Shown: positions 18,848-27,717 of the stretch, piece after piece | Layout of the letters: the number at the start of each line of letters is the position of its first letter | Position numbering within the stretch: the first letter of the stretch is position 1 | Source of the DNA: an uncultured Erysipelotrichaceae bacterium | Lineage (GTDB): Bacteria; Bacillota_I; Bacilli_A; Erysipelotrichales; Erysipelotrichaceae | NCBI GenBank assembly: GCA_946537835.1 | Contig: CAMNGB010000002.1 | Span: 1 to 46,091 of the forward strand | Direction: 5' to 3' | DNA: 46,091 bases | The notes under the pieces: model-generated | The model's input: the letters and a program-made list of their open reading frames with translations, nothing else | Told to the model about the DNA's origin: nothing | Database searches by the model: none | Position numbers and translations under genes: made by a program

Positions 18848-20023
18848 ATGGCTAAGGAACTTGAACTGAAATACGGCTGCAACCCCAACCAGAAACCGTC
18901 CCGCATTTTTGTCGAGGAAGGTGAACTGCCTGTCACTGTCCTGAGCGGACGCCCGGGCTACATCAACTTCATGGATGCCCTGAACAGCTGGCAGCTGGTC
19001 AAAGAACTCAAGGAAGCAACAGGTCTTCCTTCTGCCGCAAGCTTCAAGCATGTATCACCGGCCGGCGCTGCTGTCGGTCTGCCGCTGAGCGATGTGGAAA
19101 GACAGATCTATTTCACCGGCACGAAGGAGCTTTCTCCGATTGCCTGTGCCTATGCCAGAGCCAGAGGTGCCGACCGCATGAGCTCCTACGGTGACTGGGC
19201 AGCTCTTTCCGATATCTGCGATGCCGATACAGCCCGTCTGATCCGCCGCGAAGTTTCCGACGGTGTCATTGCCCCGGGCTATACCGATGAAGCACTGGAG
19301 ATCCTGAAGGCAAAGAGAAACGGCAGCTATAACGTCGTACAGATCGATCCGGACTATGTGCCGGCAAAGCTGGAACGCAAGATGGTCTTCGGCATTACCT
19401 TTGAACAGGGACGCAACGACATCAAGATCGATGATTCTCTGTTTACCAATATCGTGACAGCGAACAAGAACCTGCCGGAGAGTGCCGTGCGGGATCTGAA
19501 GATCGCCCTGATCACACTGAAATATACCCAGTCCAACTCTGTCTGTTATGTCAAGAACGGGCAGGCCATCGGTGTCGGTGCCGGCCAGCAGTCCCGCGTA
19601 CACTGCACAAGACTGGCCGGTCAGAAGGCTGACAACTGGTGGATGCGCCAGAATCCGAAGGTTCTGAATCTGCCGTTCCGCAAGGACATCAAGAGACCGG
19701 ACCGCGACAATACGATCGATGTCTATATCGGTGAGGAATACGAAGATGTCCTCAGAGACGGTGTCTGGGAACAGTTCTTTACCGAAAAGCCGGAGCCGCT
19801 GACAGTGCAGGAAAAGAAGGACTGGCTGGCACAGAATACGGATGTAGCACTCGGCTCCGACGCATTCTTCCCGTTCGGCGACAATATCGAGCGTGCTCAC
19901 AAGAGCGGTGTCTGCTATATTGCCGAACCGGGCGGATCCATCCGTGACGACAATGTCATCGAGACCTGTGACCGTTACGGCATCACCATGGTCTTCAACG
20001 GAGTACGTCTGTTCCATCACTGA
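18848..20023 (+). CDS. Stand-alone phosphoribosylaminoimidazolecarboxamide (AICAR) formyltransferase
   Basis: 391 aa: LKYGCNPNQKPSRIF...SFKHVSPAGAAVG...YTQSNSVCYVKNGQAIGVGAGQQSRVHCTRLAGQKAD; lacks the N-terminal IMPCH domain of bifunctional PurH. Confidence 0.92.
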   Translation: MAKELELKYGCNPNQKPSRIFVEEGELPVTVLSGRPGYINFMDALNSWQLVKELKEATGLPSAASFKHVSPAGAAVGLPLSDVERQIYFTGTKELSPIACAYARARGADRMSSYGDWAALSDICDADTARLIRREVSDGVIAPGYTDEALEILKAKRNGSYNVVQIDPDYVPAKLERKMVFGITFEQGRNDIKIDDSLFTNIVTANKNLPESAVRDLKIALITLKYTQSNSVCYVKNGQAIGVGAGQQSRVHCTRLAGQKADNWWMRQNPKVLNLPFRKDIKRPDRDNTIDVYIGEEYEDVLRDGVWEQFFTEKPEPLTVQEKKDWLAQNTDVALGSDAFFPFGDNIERAHKSGVCYIAEPGGSIRDDNVIETCDRYGITMVFNGVRLFHH

Positions 20024-20037
20024 TCGGAGGTATTGAC

Positions 20038-21312
20038 ATGAGAGTTCTCGTAGTCGGATCGGGCGGCCGCGAACATGCGGTCATCCGGAAACTGAAAGAA
20101 AACAAAGATATTGAGCAGATCATCTGCGCTCCCGGCAACGGCGGCATCGCCGCGGATGCCGAGTGCGTGAACATCAAGGCAACGGATGTGATCGGCATGG
20201 CAGACTATGCCACGTCCAATGACATTGATTTTGTTGTCGTGACACCGGATGATCCGCTGGCTCTGGGTATGGTCGATGCCATTGAAGCCAGAGGCATTCC
20301 CTGTTTCGGACCGCTGAAGAATGCGGCAGTCATCGAGGCTTCCAAGGTTTTCTCCAAGAATCTGATGAAGAAATACGGCATTCCGACCGCAGCCTATGAA
20401 GTGTTCGACGATGCCGGAAAGGCACTTGCCTATATTCTGGAAAGAAATCAGTACCCGGCTGTCATCAAGGCGGACGGTCTGGCCCTCGGCAAAGGTGTGC
20501 TGATTGCCCAGAACGAAGAAGAGGCAAGGGAAGCGGTGAAGGAACTGATGGTTGACCATTCCTTCGGCACCGCCGGAAACCGGGTCGTTGTGGAAGACTT
20601 CATGACCGGTCCGGAAGTATCGGTTCTGGCATTTACCGACGGAAAGGTCATCTGCCCGATGGTTTCATCGATGGATCATAAGCGGGCCAATGACAATGAC
20701 GAAGGTCTGAATACCGGCGGCATGGGCACGATTGCGCCTTCGCCGTTCTATACCGAAGCAGTTGCCGGAAGGTGCATGAAGGAAATCTTTGAGCCTACGG
20801 TTGCGGCCATGAATGCCGAAGGCAGAACGTTCCGCGGCTGTCTGTATTTCGGTCTGATGATCACACCGGACGGACCGAAGGTCGTGGAATACAACTGCCG
20901 TTTCGGTGATCCCGAAACCCAGGTGGTTCTGCCGCTGCTGAAAACGGATCTGTTTACGATCATGCAGGCCTGCCATGACGGCACCCTCGGTGATCTGAAT
21001 ATTGAATGGCGTGATCAGGCATGTGCCTGTGTCATTGAAGCTTCCGGCGGCTATCCGCAGAGCTATGCCAAGGGCTATGAAATTCACGGCCTGGATGAAA
21101 ACGGCCAGCATGAAGGTGTTACGGTCTATCATGCCGGCACGAAGCTGGAAGACGGAAAATATCTGACCAACGGCGGCCGTGTGCTCGGCATTACGGCTCT
21201 GGGAAATAACCTGAACGAAGCGCTGGACAAGGCCTATGCGGCAGTGAAGGAAATCGGCTTCAGGGATATGCATTACCGTACCGATATCGGCGGAAAGTTG
21301 AGGAATCTCTGA
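20038..21312 (+). CDS. purD: Phosphoribosylamine--glycine ligase
   Basis: MRVLVVGSGGREHAVIRKLKEN..., ATP-grasp; VKADGLALGKGV-like segment. Confidence 0.96.
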   Translation: MRVLVVGSGGREHAVIRKLKENKDIEQIICAPGNGGIAADAECVNIKATDVIGMADYATSNDIDFVVVTPDDPLALGMVDAIEARGIPCFGPLKNAAVIEASKVFSKNLMKKYGIPTAAYEVFDDAGKALAYILERNQYPAVIKADGLALGKGVLIAQNEEEAREAVKELMVDHSFGTAGNRVVVEDFMTGPEVSVLAFTDGKVICPMVSSMDHKRANDNDEGLNTGGMGTIAPSPFYTEAVAGRCMKEIFEPTVAAMNAEGRTFRGCLYFGLMITPDGPKVVEYNCRFGDPETQVVLPLLKTDLFTIMQACHDGTLGDLNIEWRDQACACVIEASGGYPQSYAKGYEIHGLDENGQHEGVTVYHAGTKLEDGKYLTNGGRVLGITALGNNLNEALDKAYAAVKEIGFRDMHYRTDIGGKLRNL

Positions 21313-24300
21313 TGACTGTATACCGCTGTTTTGTAGAAAAAAAGCAACCGTTTGCGGTTGAGGCAGCCGGTGTCAGAAACGACCTGAAAACTGCCCTGCG
21401 CAACGATCATGTCGAATCCGTCAGAGTGCTGAACCGCTATGATCTGGAAAATATCGAAGAGCAGGACTATCTGAATTCCCGCTATACGATTCTCTCCGAA
21501 CCGCAGGTTGATGATCTGTACGAAGAGGAAGCTCCGGAACCGGAAAAGGACGAATGGGTGCTGGCGGTGGAATACCTGCCCGGCCAGTTCGACCAGCGTG
21601 CCGATTCCTGTGCCCAGTGCATCCAGCTGGCAACGATGCGGCAGCGTCCCGACGTCCGTACAGCCAGGATCTATTACATTGCCGGAAAGCTGAATGACAG
21701 CGACAAGGCAAGGATCAGGGAAACACTGATCAACCCGGTCGAAGCCCGTGAAGCTGCACTGGCAAAGCCGGAAACGATTCTTCAGAAATATCCGAAGCCG
21801 GATCTGCCGAAAGTGCTGGACGGCTTCAGGAAAATGGACGAAGAAGCCAGAAAGAATTTCTGCAGTGAAATGGGCCTGGCCATGGATATGGCAGATCTTG
21901 CCTTCCTGCAGGACTATTTCAGAAATGAGGAAAAGCGTGATCCGACGATCACCGAAGTGCGTGTGATCGATACCTACTGGAGCGATCACTGCCGCCATAC
22001 AACATTCAACACGATTCTTGAAAATATCGAGATCGAACCTGAATATATCAAAAAGACATATGACAGCTATCTTGAACTGAGAAAGAAGATCTATGCCGGA
22101 AAAGACGCAAAGCCGGTATCACTCTGGGATCTGGCTACGATCGGCGCCAAGGCGCTGAAGGCTTCCGGAAAACTGAAGGATCTGGATGAGTCGGAAGAAA
22201 TCAATGCCTGTTCGGTAAAGATCACAGTGGACGTGGACGGCAGGGATGAAGACTGGCTGCTCATGTTCAAGAATGAAACGCATAACCATCCGACCGAAAT
22301 CGAACCGTTCGGCGGAGCAGCAACGTGTCTCGGCGGCGCGATCCGCGATCCGCTGTCCGGCCGCAGCTATGTCTATCAGGCGATGCGTGTCACCGGTGCT
22401 GCCAATCCGCTGACACCGGTGGAAGAGACACTGCACGGCAAACTGCCGCAGCGCAAGATCGTAACAACGGCAGCTGCCGGCTACAGTTCCTACGGCAACC
22501 AGATCGGTCTGGCGACCGGACATGTCCATGAACTCTATCATCCGGGCTATGTTGCCAAGCGTATGGAAGTCGGTGCCGTACTCGGAGCCGCACCGGCGGA
22601 AAATGTTGTCCGCGAAAGACCGCAGCCGGGTGATGTTGTCATCCTGCTGGGCGGCCGCACCGGCCGTGACGGATGCGGCGGCGCAACCGGTTCAAGCAAA
22701 TCCCATACGGTGGAATCGCTGGAAACATGCGGTGCCGAAGTACAGAAGGGCAATGCCCCGGAAGAGCGCAAGCTGCAGAGACTGTTCCGCAATCCGAAAG
22801 CCACACGGCTGATCAAGCGGTGCAATGACTTCGGTGCCGGCGGTGTATCCGTTGCCATCGGTGAACTGGCCGACGGTCTGAAGATCAACCTGAGTCTGGT
22901 GCCGAAGAAGTATGAAGGTCTGGACGGCACTGAGCTGGCAATTTCCGAATCGCAGGAGCGCATGGCGGTCGTGACATCGGCAGCCGACGCAAAACGGTTC
23001 CGTGAACTGGCCGACGAAGAAAATCTGGAGTCGACGGTTGTTGCCGAAGTAACGGAAGAAAAGCGTCTGGTCATGGAACTGGACGGTCATACGATTGTTG
23101 ATATCTCCCGTGCATTCCTGGATACCAACGGAGCCAGACGCTATGCCGACGCAAAGATCACGGTGGATGACAAAAAGGAAGAAGCGGCAGAAAGCCGTGA
23201 CTTCAAGCAGCGCTTTACTGATATGGCTGCCGATCTGAACTGCTGTTCACAGAAGGGTCTGGCTGAACGCTTTGACTCAACGATCGGCTCCAATACGGTA
23301 CTGATGCCGTTTGGCGGCAAATGGCAGCTGACACCGGCACAGGCAATGGCCTGCAAGCTGCCGGTGCTGAACGGTGAAACCGGAACGGCTTCACTGATGG
23401 GCTGGGGCTTTGATCCGTATCAGTCCTCGGAAAATCCGTATCTGGCGGCACAGAGCTCTGTCATTACTTCTGTTGCCAAGGTCATTGCGGCCGGCGGCAG
23501 CACGGAAAAATGCTGGATGAGCTTTCAGGAGTTCTTCGGTCACACTTCCAGTGATCCGAAGCGCTGGGGTTCGCCGATGGCGGCACTGCTCGGCGCCCTG
23601 AAGGCACAGCTGAATCTCGGCATTGCGGCAATCGGCGGCAAAGACTCGATGTCCGGAACCTTCGAAAATATCGATGTTCCTCCGACACTGATTTCCTTTG
23701 CGGTATCGACTGCCAGAACCAATAAGATCGTTTCCACCGAATTCAAGGGACCGGATCATTATGTATATCTGCTGAAACCGGTCTATGACGAAAACGGGGA
23801 GCCGTCCTATCCGTCGGTTCTGCATAATTTCCGCACGCTGGAAAACCTGATCAGAGACGATATGGCACTGTCTGTCTGGACGCTGGAAAGAGGCGGAGCT
23901 GCCGAAGGCCTGCTCAAGATGATGGTCGGCAATCATATCGGCTTTGAACTGGATCACGATGCCGACGAAATGAGTCTGTTCGACAAATGTGCAGGTGCTT
24001 TCCTGGTGGAAACCGAGGTGGAACTCTCCGGCTTCCAGCTGCTTGGCCGCACGGTCGAAGATTATGTTTTCCGTACAGACGATACCACCATGAATATGGA
24101 GTACGTACAGGAGAAGTGGGAAGAAACACTGCAGAGTGTGTTCCCGTATCTGACTCCGACCAGCAGCAGCCATGTCGATACTGTCAGCTATGAAGAGCGG
24201 GCAGTCATGCACGCTTCCTATAAGGTAAAGACACCGCAGGTGCTGATCCCGGTTTTCCCGGGCACCAACTGCGAATGGGATACGGCAAGGGCCTTTGAAA

Positions 24301-25031
24301 AGGCCGGTGCCAAGGCAACGATCTATGTAATCCGCAACCGCAGCAGCGAGGAAATCGAAAAAGCAGCAGACGAATTTGCGGCTCTGATTGCCAAATCACA
24401 GATCATTGCCCTGCCGGGCGGATTCTCGGGTGGTGATGAACCGGACGGATCCGGCAAGTTCATTACGGCGTTCTTCCGCAATCCGAAGGTCAAGGCAGCC
24501 GTCAGCGAACTTCTCGATGAAAGGGAAGGTCTGATGTGCGGTATCTGCAACGGTTTCCAGGCGCTGATCAAGCTCGGTCTGGTGCCGTACGGGAAGATCA
24601 TCGATACCGATGAGCACTGTCCGACCCTGACGTTCAATTCCATCGGCCGTCATCAGTCGATGCTGGTAAGGACAAGGGTTGCGTCCGTGAAGTCACCGTG
24701 GCTGCAGTTTGCCGAAGTGGGTGATATTCACCACGTGGCAATTTCCCACGGCGAAGGCAGATTCGTTGCCGAAGACGAAGTGATTTCGGAACTGCTGAAG
24801 AACGGGCAGATCGCAACGCAGTATGTGGATCTGGACGGCAATCCGACCGGAAATGTCCGCTTCAATCCGAACAATTCCTACTATGCTGTTGAAGGAATCA
24901 CATCAAAAGACGGCAGGATCTTCGGCAAGATGGGACACTCCGAACGTTCCGGCAGTGGACTGTACCGGAATATTCCGGATCTGGAACTGCAGGATACGAT
25001 CTTCAGGGGTGCAGTAGCCTATTTCAAATGA
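21312..25031 (+). CDS. purL: Phosphoribosylformylglycinamidine synthase, single-chain
   Basis: 1239 aa with synthetase domains (SDHCRHTTFNTIL, KNETHNHPTEIEPFGGAATCLGG) and C-terminal glutaminase (PVFPGTNCEWDTARAF..., GICNGFQALIKLGLVP). Confidence 0.96.
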   Translation: MTVYRCFVEKKQPFAVEAAGVRNDLKTALRNDHVESVRVLNRYDLENIEEQDYLNSRYTILSEPQVDDLYEEEAPEPEKDEWVLAVEYLPGQFDQRADSCAQCIQLATMRQRPDVRTARIYYIAGKLNDSDKARIRETLINPVEAREAALAKPETILQKYPKPDLPKVLDGFRKMDEEARKNFCSEMGLAMDMADLAFLQDYFRNEEKRDPTITEVRVIDTYWSDHCRHTTFNTILENIEIEPEYIKKTYDSYLELRKKIYAGKDAKPVSLWDLATIGAKALKASGKLKDLDESEEINACSVKITVDVDGRDEDWLLMFKNETHNHPTEIEPFGGAATCLGGAIRDPLSGRSYVYQAMRVTGAANPLTPVEETLHGKLPQRKIVTTAAAGYSSYGNQIGLATGHVHELYHPGYVAKRMEVGAVLGAAPAENVVRERPQPGDVVILLGGRTGRDGCGGATGSSKSHTVESLETCGAEVQKGNAPEERKLQRLFRNPKATRLIKRCNDFGAGGVSVAIGELADGLKINLSLVPKKYEGLDGTELAISESQERMAVVTSAADAKRFRELADEENLESTVVAEVTEEKRLVMELDGHTIVDISRAFLDTNGARRYADAKITVDDKKEEAAESRDFKQRFTDMAADLNCCSQKGLAERFDSTIGSNTVLMPFGGKWQLTPAQAMACKLPVLNGETGTASLMGWGFDPYQSSENPYLAAQSSVITSVAKVIAAGGSTEKCWMSFQEFFGHTSSDPKRWGSPMAALLGALKAQLNLGIAAIGGKDSMSGTFENIDVPPTLISFAVSTARTNKIVSTEFKGPDHYVYLLKPVYDENGEPSYPSVLHNFRTLENLIRDDMALSVWTLERGGAAEGLLKMMVGNHIGFELDHDADEMSLFDKCAGAFLVETEVELSGFQLLGRTVEDYVFRTDDTTMNMEYVQEKWEETLQSVFPYLTPTSSSHVDTVSYEERAVMHASYKVKTPQVLIPVFPGTNCEWDTARAFEKAGAKATIYVIRNRSSEEIEKAADEFAALIAKSQIIALPGGFSGGDEPDGSGKFITAFFRNPKVKAAVSELLDEREGLMCGICNGFQALIKLGLVPYGKIIDTDEHCPTLTFNSIGRHQSMLVRTRVASVKSPWLQFAEVGDIHHVAISHGEGRFVAEDEVISELLKNGQIATQYVDLDGNPTGNVRFNPNNSYYAVEGITSKDGRIFGKMGHSERSGSGLYRNIPDLELQDTIFRGAVAYFK

Positions 25032-25035
25032 CATG

Positions 25036-25069
25036 AAAAAGTCTGATCGAAAAAGTCAGACTTTTTTTG
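25036..25069 (+). terminator. pur operon terminator
   Basis: AAAAAGTCTGA ... TCAGACTTTTTTT. Confidence 0.85.
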
Positions 25070-25103
25070 TCATGACAGGGGATTCTTTGGTACCATAGAT
25101 GTC
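25067..25103 (+). promoter_or_regulatory. Promoter with GGTACC site, 7 nt before the start codon
   Basis: TTGTCA (25067-25072)-N18-TACCAT (25091-25096), TGg extended; TTTGGTACCATA (25086-25097). Confidence 0.55.
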
Positions 25104-25508
25104 ATGAACGCACAGGAAATGTATGATCTGATGAACCGCCGCCAGTTCAGCCGCGATTTTGCCTCGGAGCTGATAATGAATCATCTGGAAGTCATCAGCA
25201 GATATCTGAAGAATGAAATGCCGCTGGCTGTCTTCTGCGGCTTTGAAGATACCGACAGAGGTTCGGGCCACTCCCTGGCGGCTGTCATTACCGCCGAAAG
25301 ACTGGTGATCGGTGCACATGATGTCCGTGAGGACAGGGTGTGGGAAGTCTGGTTCCGGGAAGTCAGCAGTGTATCGTTTGCGGACCACTGTCTGGTGCTG
25401 GAAGCTTCGAGAGGAACAATGCGGATCCGGGTCAATGACAGCAGCGGCGAACGTCTGGTGCGCATGATACGTCAGCTGATTCCGGCAGAACAGAAAGAAA
25501 CAGAATGA
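25104..25508 (+). CDS. Hypothetical protein, possibly PH-like domain
   Basis: 134 aa, ITAERLVIGAHDVREDRVWEVWFREVSSVSFADHCLVLEASRGTMRIRVND resembles bacterial PH-type beta sandwich proteins. Confidence 0.55.
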   Translation: MNAQEMYDLMNRRQFSRDFASELIMNHLEVISRYLKNEMPLAVFCGFEDTDRGSGHSLAAVITAERLVIGAHDVREDRVWEVWFREVSSVSFADHCLVLEASRGTMRIRVNDSSGERLVRMIRQLIPAEQKETE

Positions 25509-25540
25509 CCTGAAAAGGTCATTTTTAAATAAATATATAA

Positions 25541-25601
25541 TTTGGTACCAAAATATATTGACAGATATGTACAGACAGGATATATTATGTTCGGTACCGA
25601 A
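25541..25601 (+). promoter_or_regulatory. Promoter flanked by two GGTACC-centred 12-bp palindromes
   Basis: TTTGGTACCAAA (25541-25552), TTGACA (25558-25563)-N17-TATATT (25581-25586), TTCGGTACCGAA (25590-25601). Confidence 0.8.
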
Positions 25602-25628
25602 GCAAATGGGTGTATCAAAGGAGGTTTT

Positions 25629-26144
25629 ATGGAGAAGACAATTGAAGAATTACTGTTCGACAAACTCAGACAGACCAGAAGGATGAACCGGAATATGATG
25701 CCGAAAGGCGGCAGAGGGCCGCATATGGACGGACCGCGTCCGATGCCCATGGGCGGACCGTGCCCGCCGCACATGGGAGGCGGAATGCCGCATCCCGGCA
25801 TGCACAGGGGAAGGATGCTGCCGCGGGAAAGAATCCTGCAGGTGATCCTGGAAGGCGGAGAAGACGGAATGCGTCAGAAGGATATCCTGGAAGAAGTTCA
25901 CGTCAATCCTTCCTCTCTTTCCGAACTCATCAACAAGCTTGAGGCAGACCGCTACATTGAGCGCAGACTGGATCCGGAAGACAAGCGGGCAACCCGCATC
26001 TTCCTGAGTGACAAGGGCAGGGCCCGTGCCTATGAGGTCATTGATGCCCACCGCGAATCCTGCGCAAAAATGTTTGCCAATCTGAGCGAGGAAGAAAAAA
26101 ACCAGCTTCTGGTTCTGCTGGACAAAATCCTGGTCACTGAGTGA
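25629..26144 (+). CDS. MarR-family regulator with Gly/Pro/Met/His-rich N-terminal insert
   Basis: MMPKGGRGPHMDGPRPMPMGGPCPPHMGGGMPHPGMHRGRM then wHTH (LPRERILQVILEGGEDGMRQKDILEEVHVNPSSLSELINKLEADRYIERR). Confidence 0.85.
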   Translation: MEKTIEELLFDKLRQTRRMNRNMMPKGGRGPHMDGPRPMPMGGPCPPHMGGGMPHPGMHRGRMLPRERILQVILEGGEDGMRQKDILEEVHVNPSSLSELINKLEADRYIERRLDPEDKRATRIFLSDKGRARAYEVIDAHRESCAKMFANLSEEEKNQLLVLLDKILVTE

Positions 26145-26155
26145 CCGGAAACAAA

Positions 26156-26183
26156 GGCTCCGGATTTATCCGGAGTCTTTTTC
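26156..26183 (+). terminator. Intrinsic terminator
   Basis: CTCCGGAT-tt-ATCCGGAG-tctTTTTC. Confidence 0.8.
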
Positions 26184-26278
26184 TGCCGTGAGCGGAATCG
26201 GAGCGCCTGCGGACACCGGGGATTTCAGACAGGATATAATGATGACGTAGAGGCAGATGATAACTGCAGGAGGAAAAC

Positions 26279-26572
26279 ATGATCAGAGTGGTTGCGGCAT
26301 CAAGACTGTACAGCGACAGAATCGAAGACTATTATGCGGCAGTAAAGGAACTGATTGAAAAGACAAGACAGGAAGAGGGATGTATCTACTACACCCTCAA
26401 CCGGGATGAAAAGGATCCGCAGCTGCATTATTTCTCGGAAGGATGGAAGGACAGGGCAGCTCTGGACAGCCATCTTCAGAGCGGGCATTTCAGACGCATC
26501 GTTCCTTCGCTGAGCGAATTCATCGAAGAAAGACCGATGCCGATGATGGTCATGGAGGAAGTGGAACTGTAA
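26279..26572 (+). CDS. Antibiotic biosynthesis monooxygenase (ABM)-family protein
   Basis: IRVVAASRLYSDRIEDYYAAVKELIEKTRQEEGCIYYTLNRDEKDPQLHYFSEGWKDRAALDSHLQSGHF; RBS aggagg. Confidence 0.85.
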   Translation: MIRVVAASRLYSDRIEDYYAAVKELIEKTRQEEGCIYYTLNRDEKDPQLHYFSEGWKDRAALDSHLQSGHFRRIVPSLSEFIEERPMPMMVMEEVEL

Positions 26573-26576
26573 AACT

Positions 26577-26614
26577 AAAATATCCGGCTGAATTTCAGCC
26601 GGATATTTCTTTTC
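26577..26614. terminator. Bidirectional terminator
   Basis: AAATATCCGGCTGAA-t-TTCAGCCGGATATTT. Confidence 0.85.
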
Positions 26615-26622
26615 CTGCGATC

Positions 26623-27531
26623 TTACTGTTCGCTGACGTTTTCACCGATCCACTGCAGCTGGTATTCACCGGTGCTTTCGAGGATGCCGCCGTCGCTGAG
26701 GTCGATGTGTTCCTCATTTTCGTAGTAGTCCTTGACGCGGCCCTGGGAATCGTGGATATGCAGGCCGGCATCATTGATGGCACGGACCTTGTAGATACCT
26801 GCCCGCAGTGTCTTCGGAATTTCGTAGACACCCGGGGTAATGGTGATATTGTCATCGTTGTTGATATAGATCAGATTGGTATATTTATTGTGCTTCTTGG
26901 CATTGACCTTGGACCAGAAACGCTCTCTCATGAAGAACAGGTCAGCGTGTTCGATCTTATAGGTGAAGGTCTTTGTCGGTGTGACAACTTCCACTCTGTC
27001 GGTCAGTCCCGTATTTCTGGTGACATAGCCGAGACGGTGGCAGTTGACGATCTTATCGGAAAGGAAGTACAGTGCAGCTTCCGTTTCATACAGCATTCCT
27101 GTTACCTTCTGGGCATTGGTCTTGCTGGAGGTATCGGGAATATTGTGGATCGTTCCCTTCTGGATCTTGTCGATGGAACGGACGGCATCTTCTTCCGGAA
27201 TCCGGTCCTTGTCAACAGTCAGAGTGGCCTTGACGGCACTGACACAGTGTTCGCCTCCGTGCATCAGGATGGAAGGATACGGGAAATATTTCGAAATTGC
27301 ATCTTCCGACTTCATATTTTCCAGATGGGCATCCATCATCATGTCACGCATATTTTTCTGGCCGGTGACCAGTTTCTGGAATATATCATATTTTACAGGC
27401 AGTCCGTAACGGTGAATTACACTCTTGCAGTTCTTGCAGATATAATGACCGTCTGACAGACGTTCCGGTTTGTGACTGAACATGCCCTTGCTTTCGGAAA
27501 GGCAGAAATCGCATACTTTTGTTCTGGCCAT
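26623..27531 (-). CDS. Zinc-ribbon (CxxC...CxxC) protein of unknown function
   Basis: MARTKVCDFCLSESKGMFSHKPERLSDGHYICKNCKSVIHRYG (DUF4428-like N-terminus) with ~250-aa uncharacterised C-terminal part; start at 27531 after GGAGGT. Confidence 0.55.
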   Translation of the reverse strand: MARTKVCDFCLSESKGMFSHKPERLSDGHYICKNCKSVIHRYGLPVKYDIFQKLVTGQKNMRDMMMDAHLENMKSEDAISKYFPYPSILMHGGEHCVSAVKATLTVDKDRIPEEDAVRSIDKIQKGTIHNIPDTSSKTNAQKVTGMLYETEAALYFLSDKIVNCHRLGYVTRNTGLTDRVEVVTPTKTFTYKIEHADLFFMRERFWSKVNAKKHNKYTNLIYINNDDNITITPGVYEIPKTLRAGIYKVRAINDAGLHIHDSQGRVKDYYENEEHIDLSDGGILESTGEYQLQWIGENVSEQ

Positions 27532-27660
27532 AAAACGCACCTCCGCTCCCATACATTATAGACATAATGAACCAAAAAGGAAAACGAAAAGATACCTGCC
27601 GGGAATACTGATGACCGGCACCTGATACTGAATCTGTCAGCGGAAGATGATTTTTCGGAA

Positions 27661-27696
27661 TAAAGAAAAACGAGTGTCTGGATGAACACTCGTTTT
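27661..27696 (-). terminator. Terminator of the nrd/trxB operon
   Basis: Minus strand ACGAGTGT-tcatccag-ACACTCGT-TTTTCTTT. Confidence 0.75.
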
Positions 27697-27717
27697 CGTA
27701 TGGGGGTGGCAATCAGG

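Noticed and set aside
26443-27456. 337-aa plus-strand ORF
   Set aside because: Runs antisense through the zinc-ribbon gene and out of frame in the ABM gene; no RBS and no domain.
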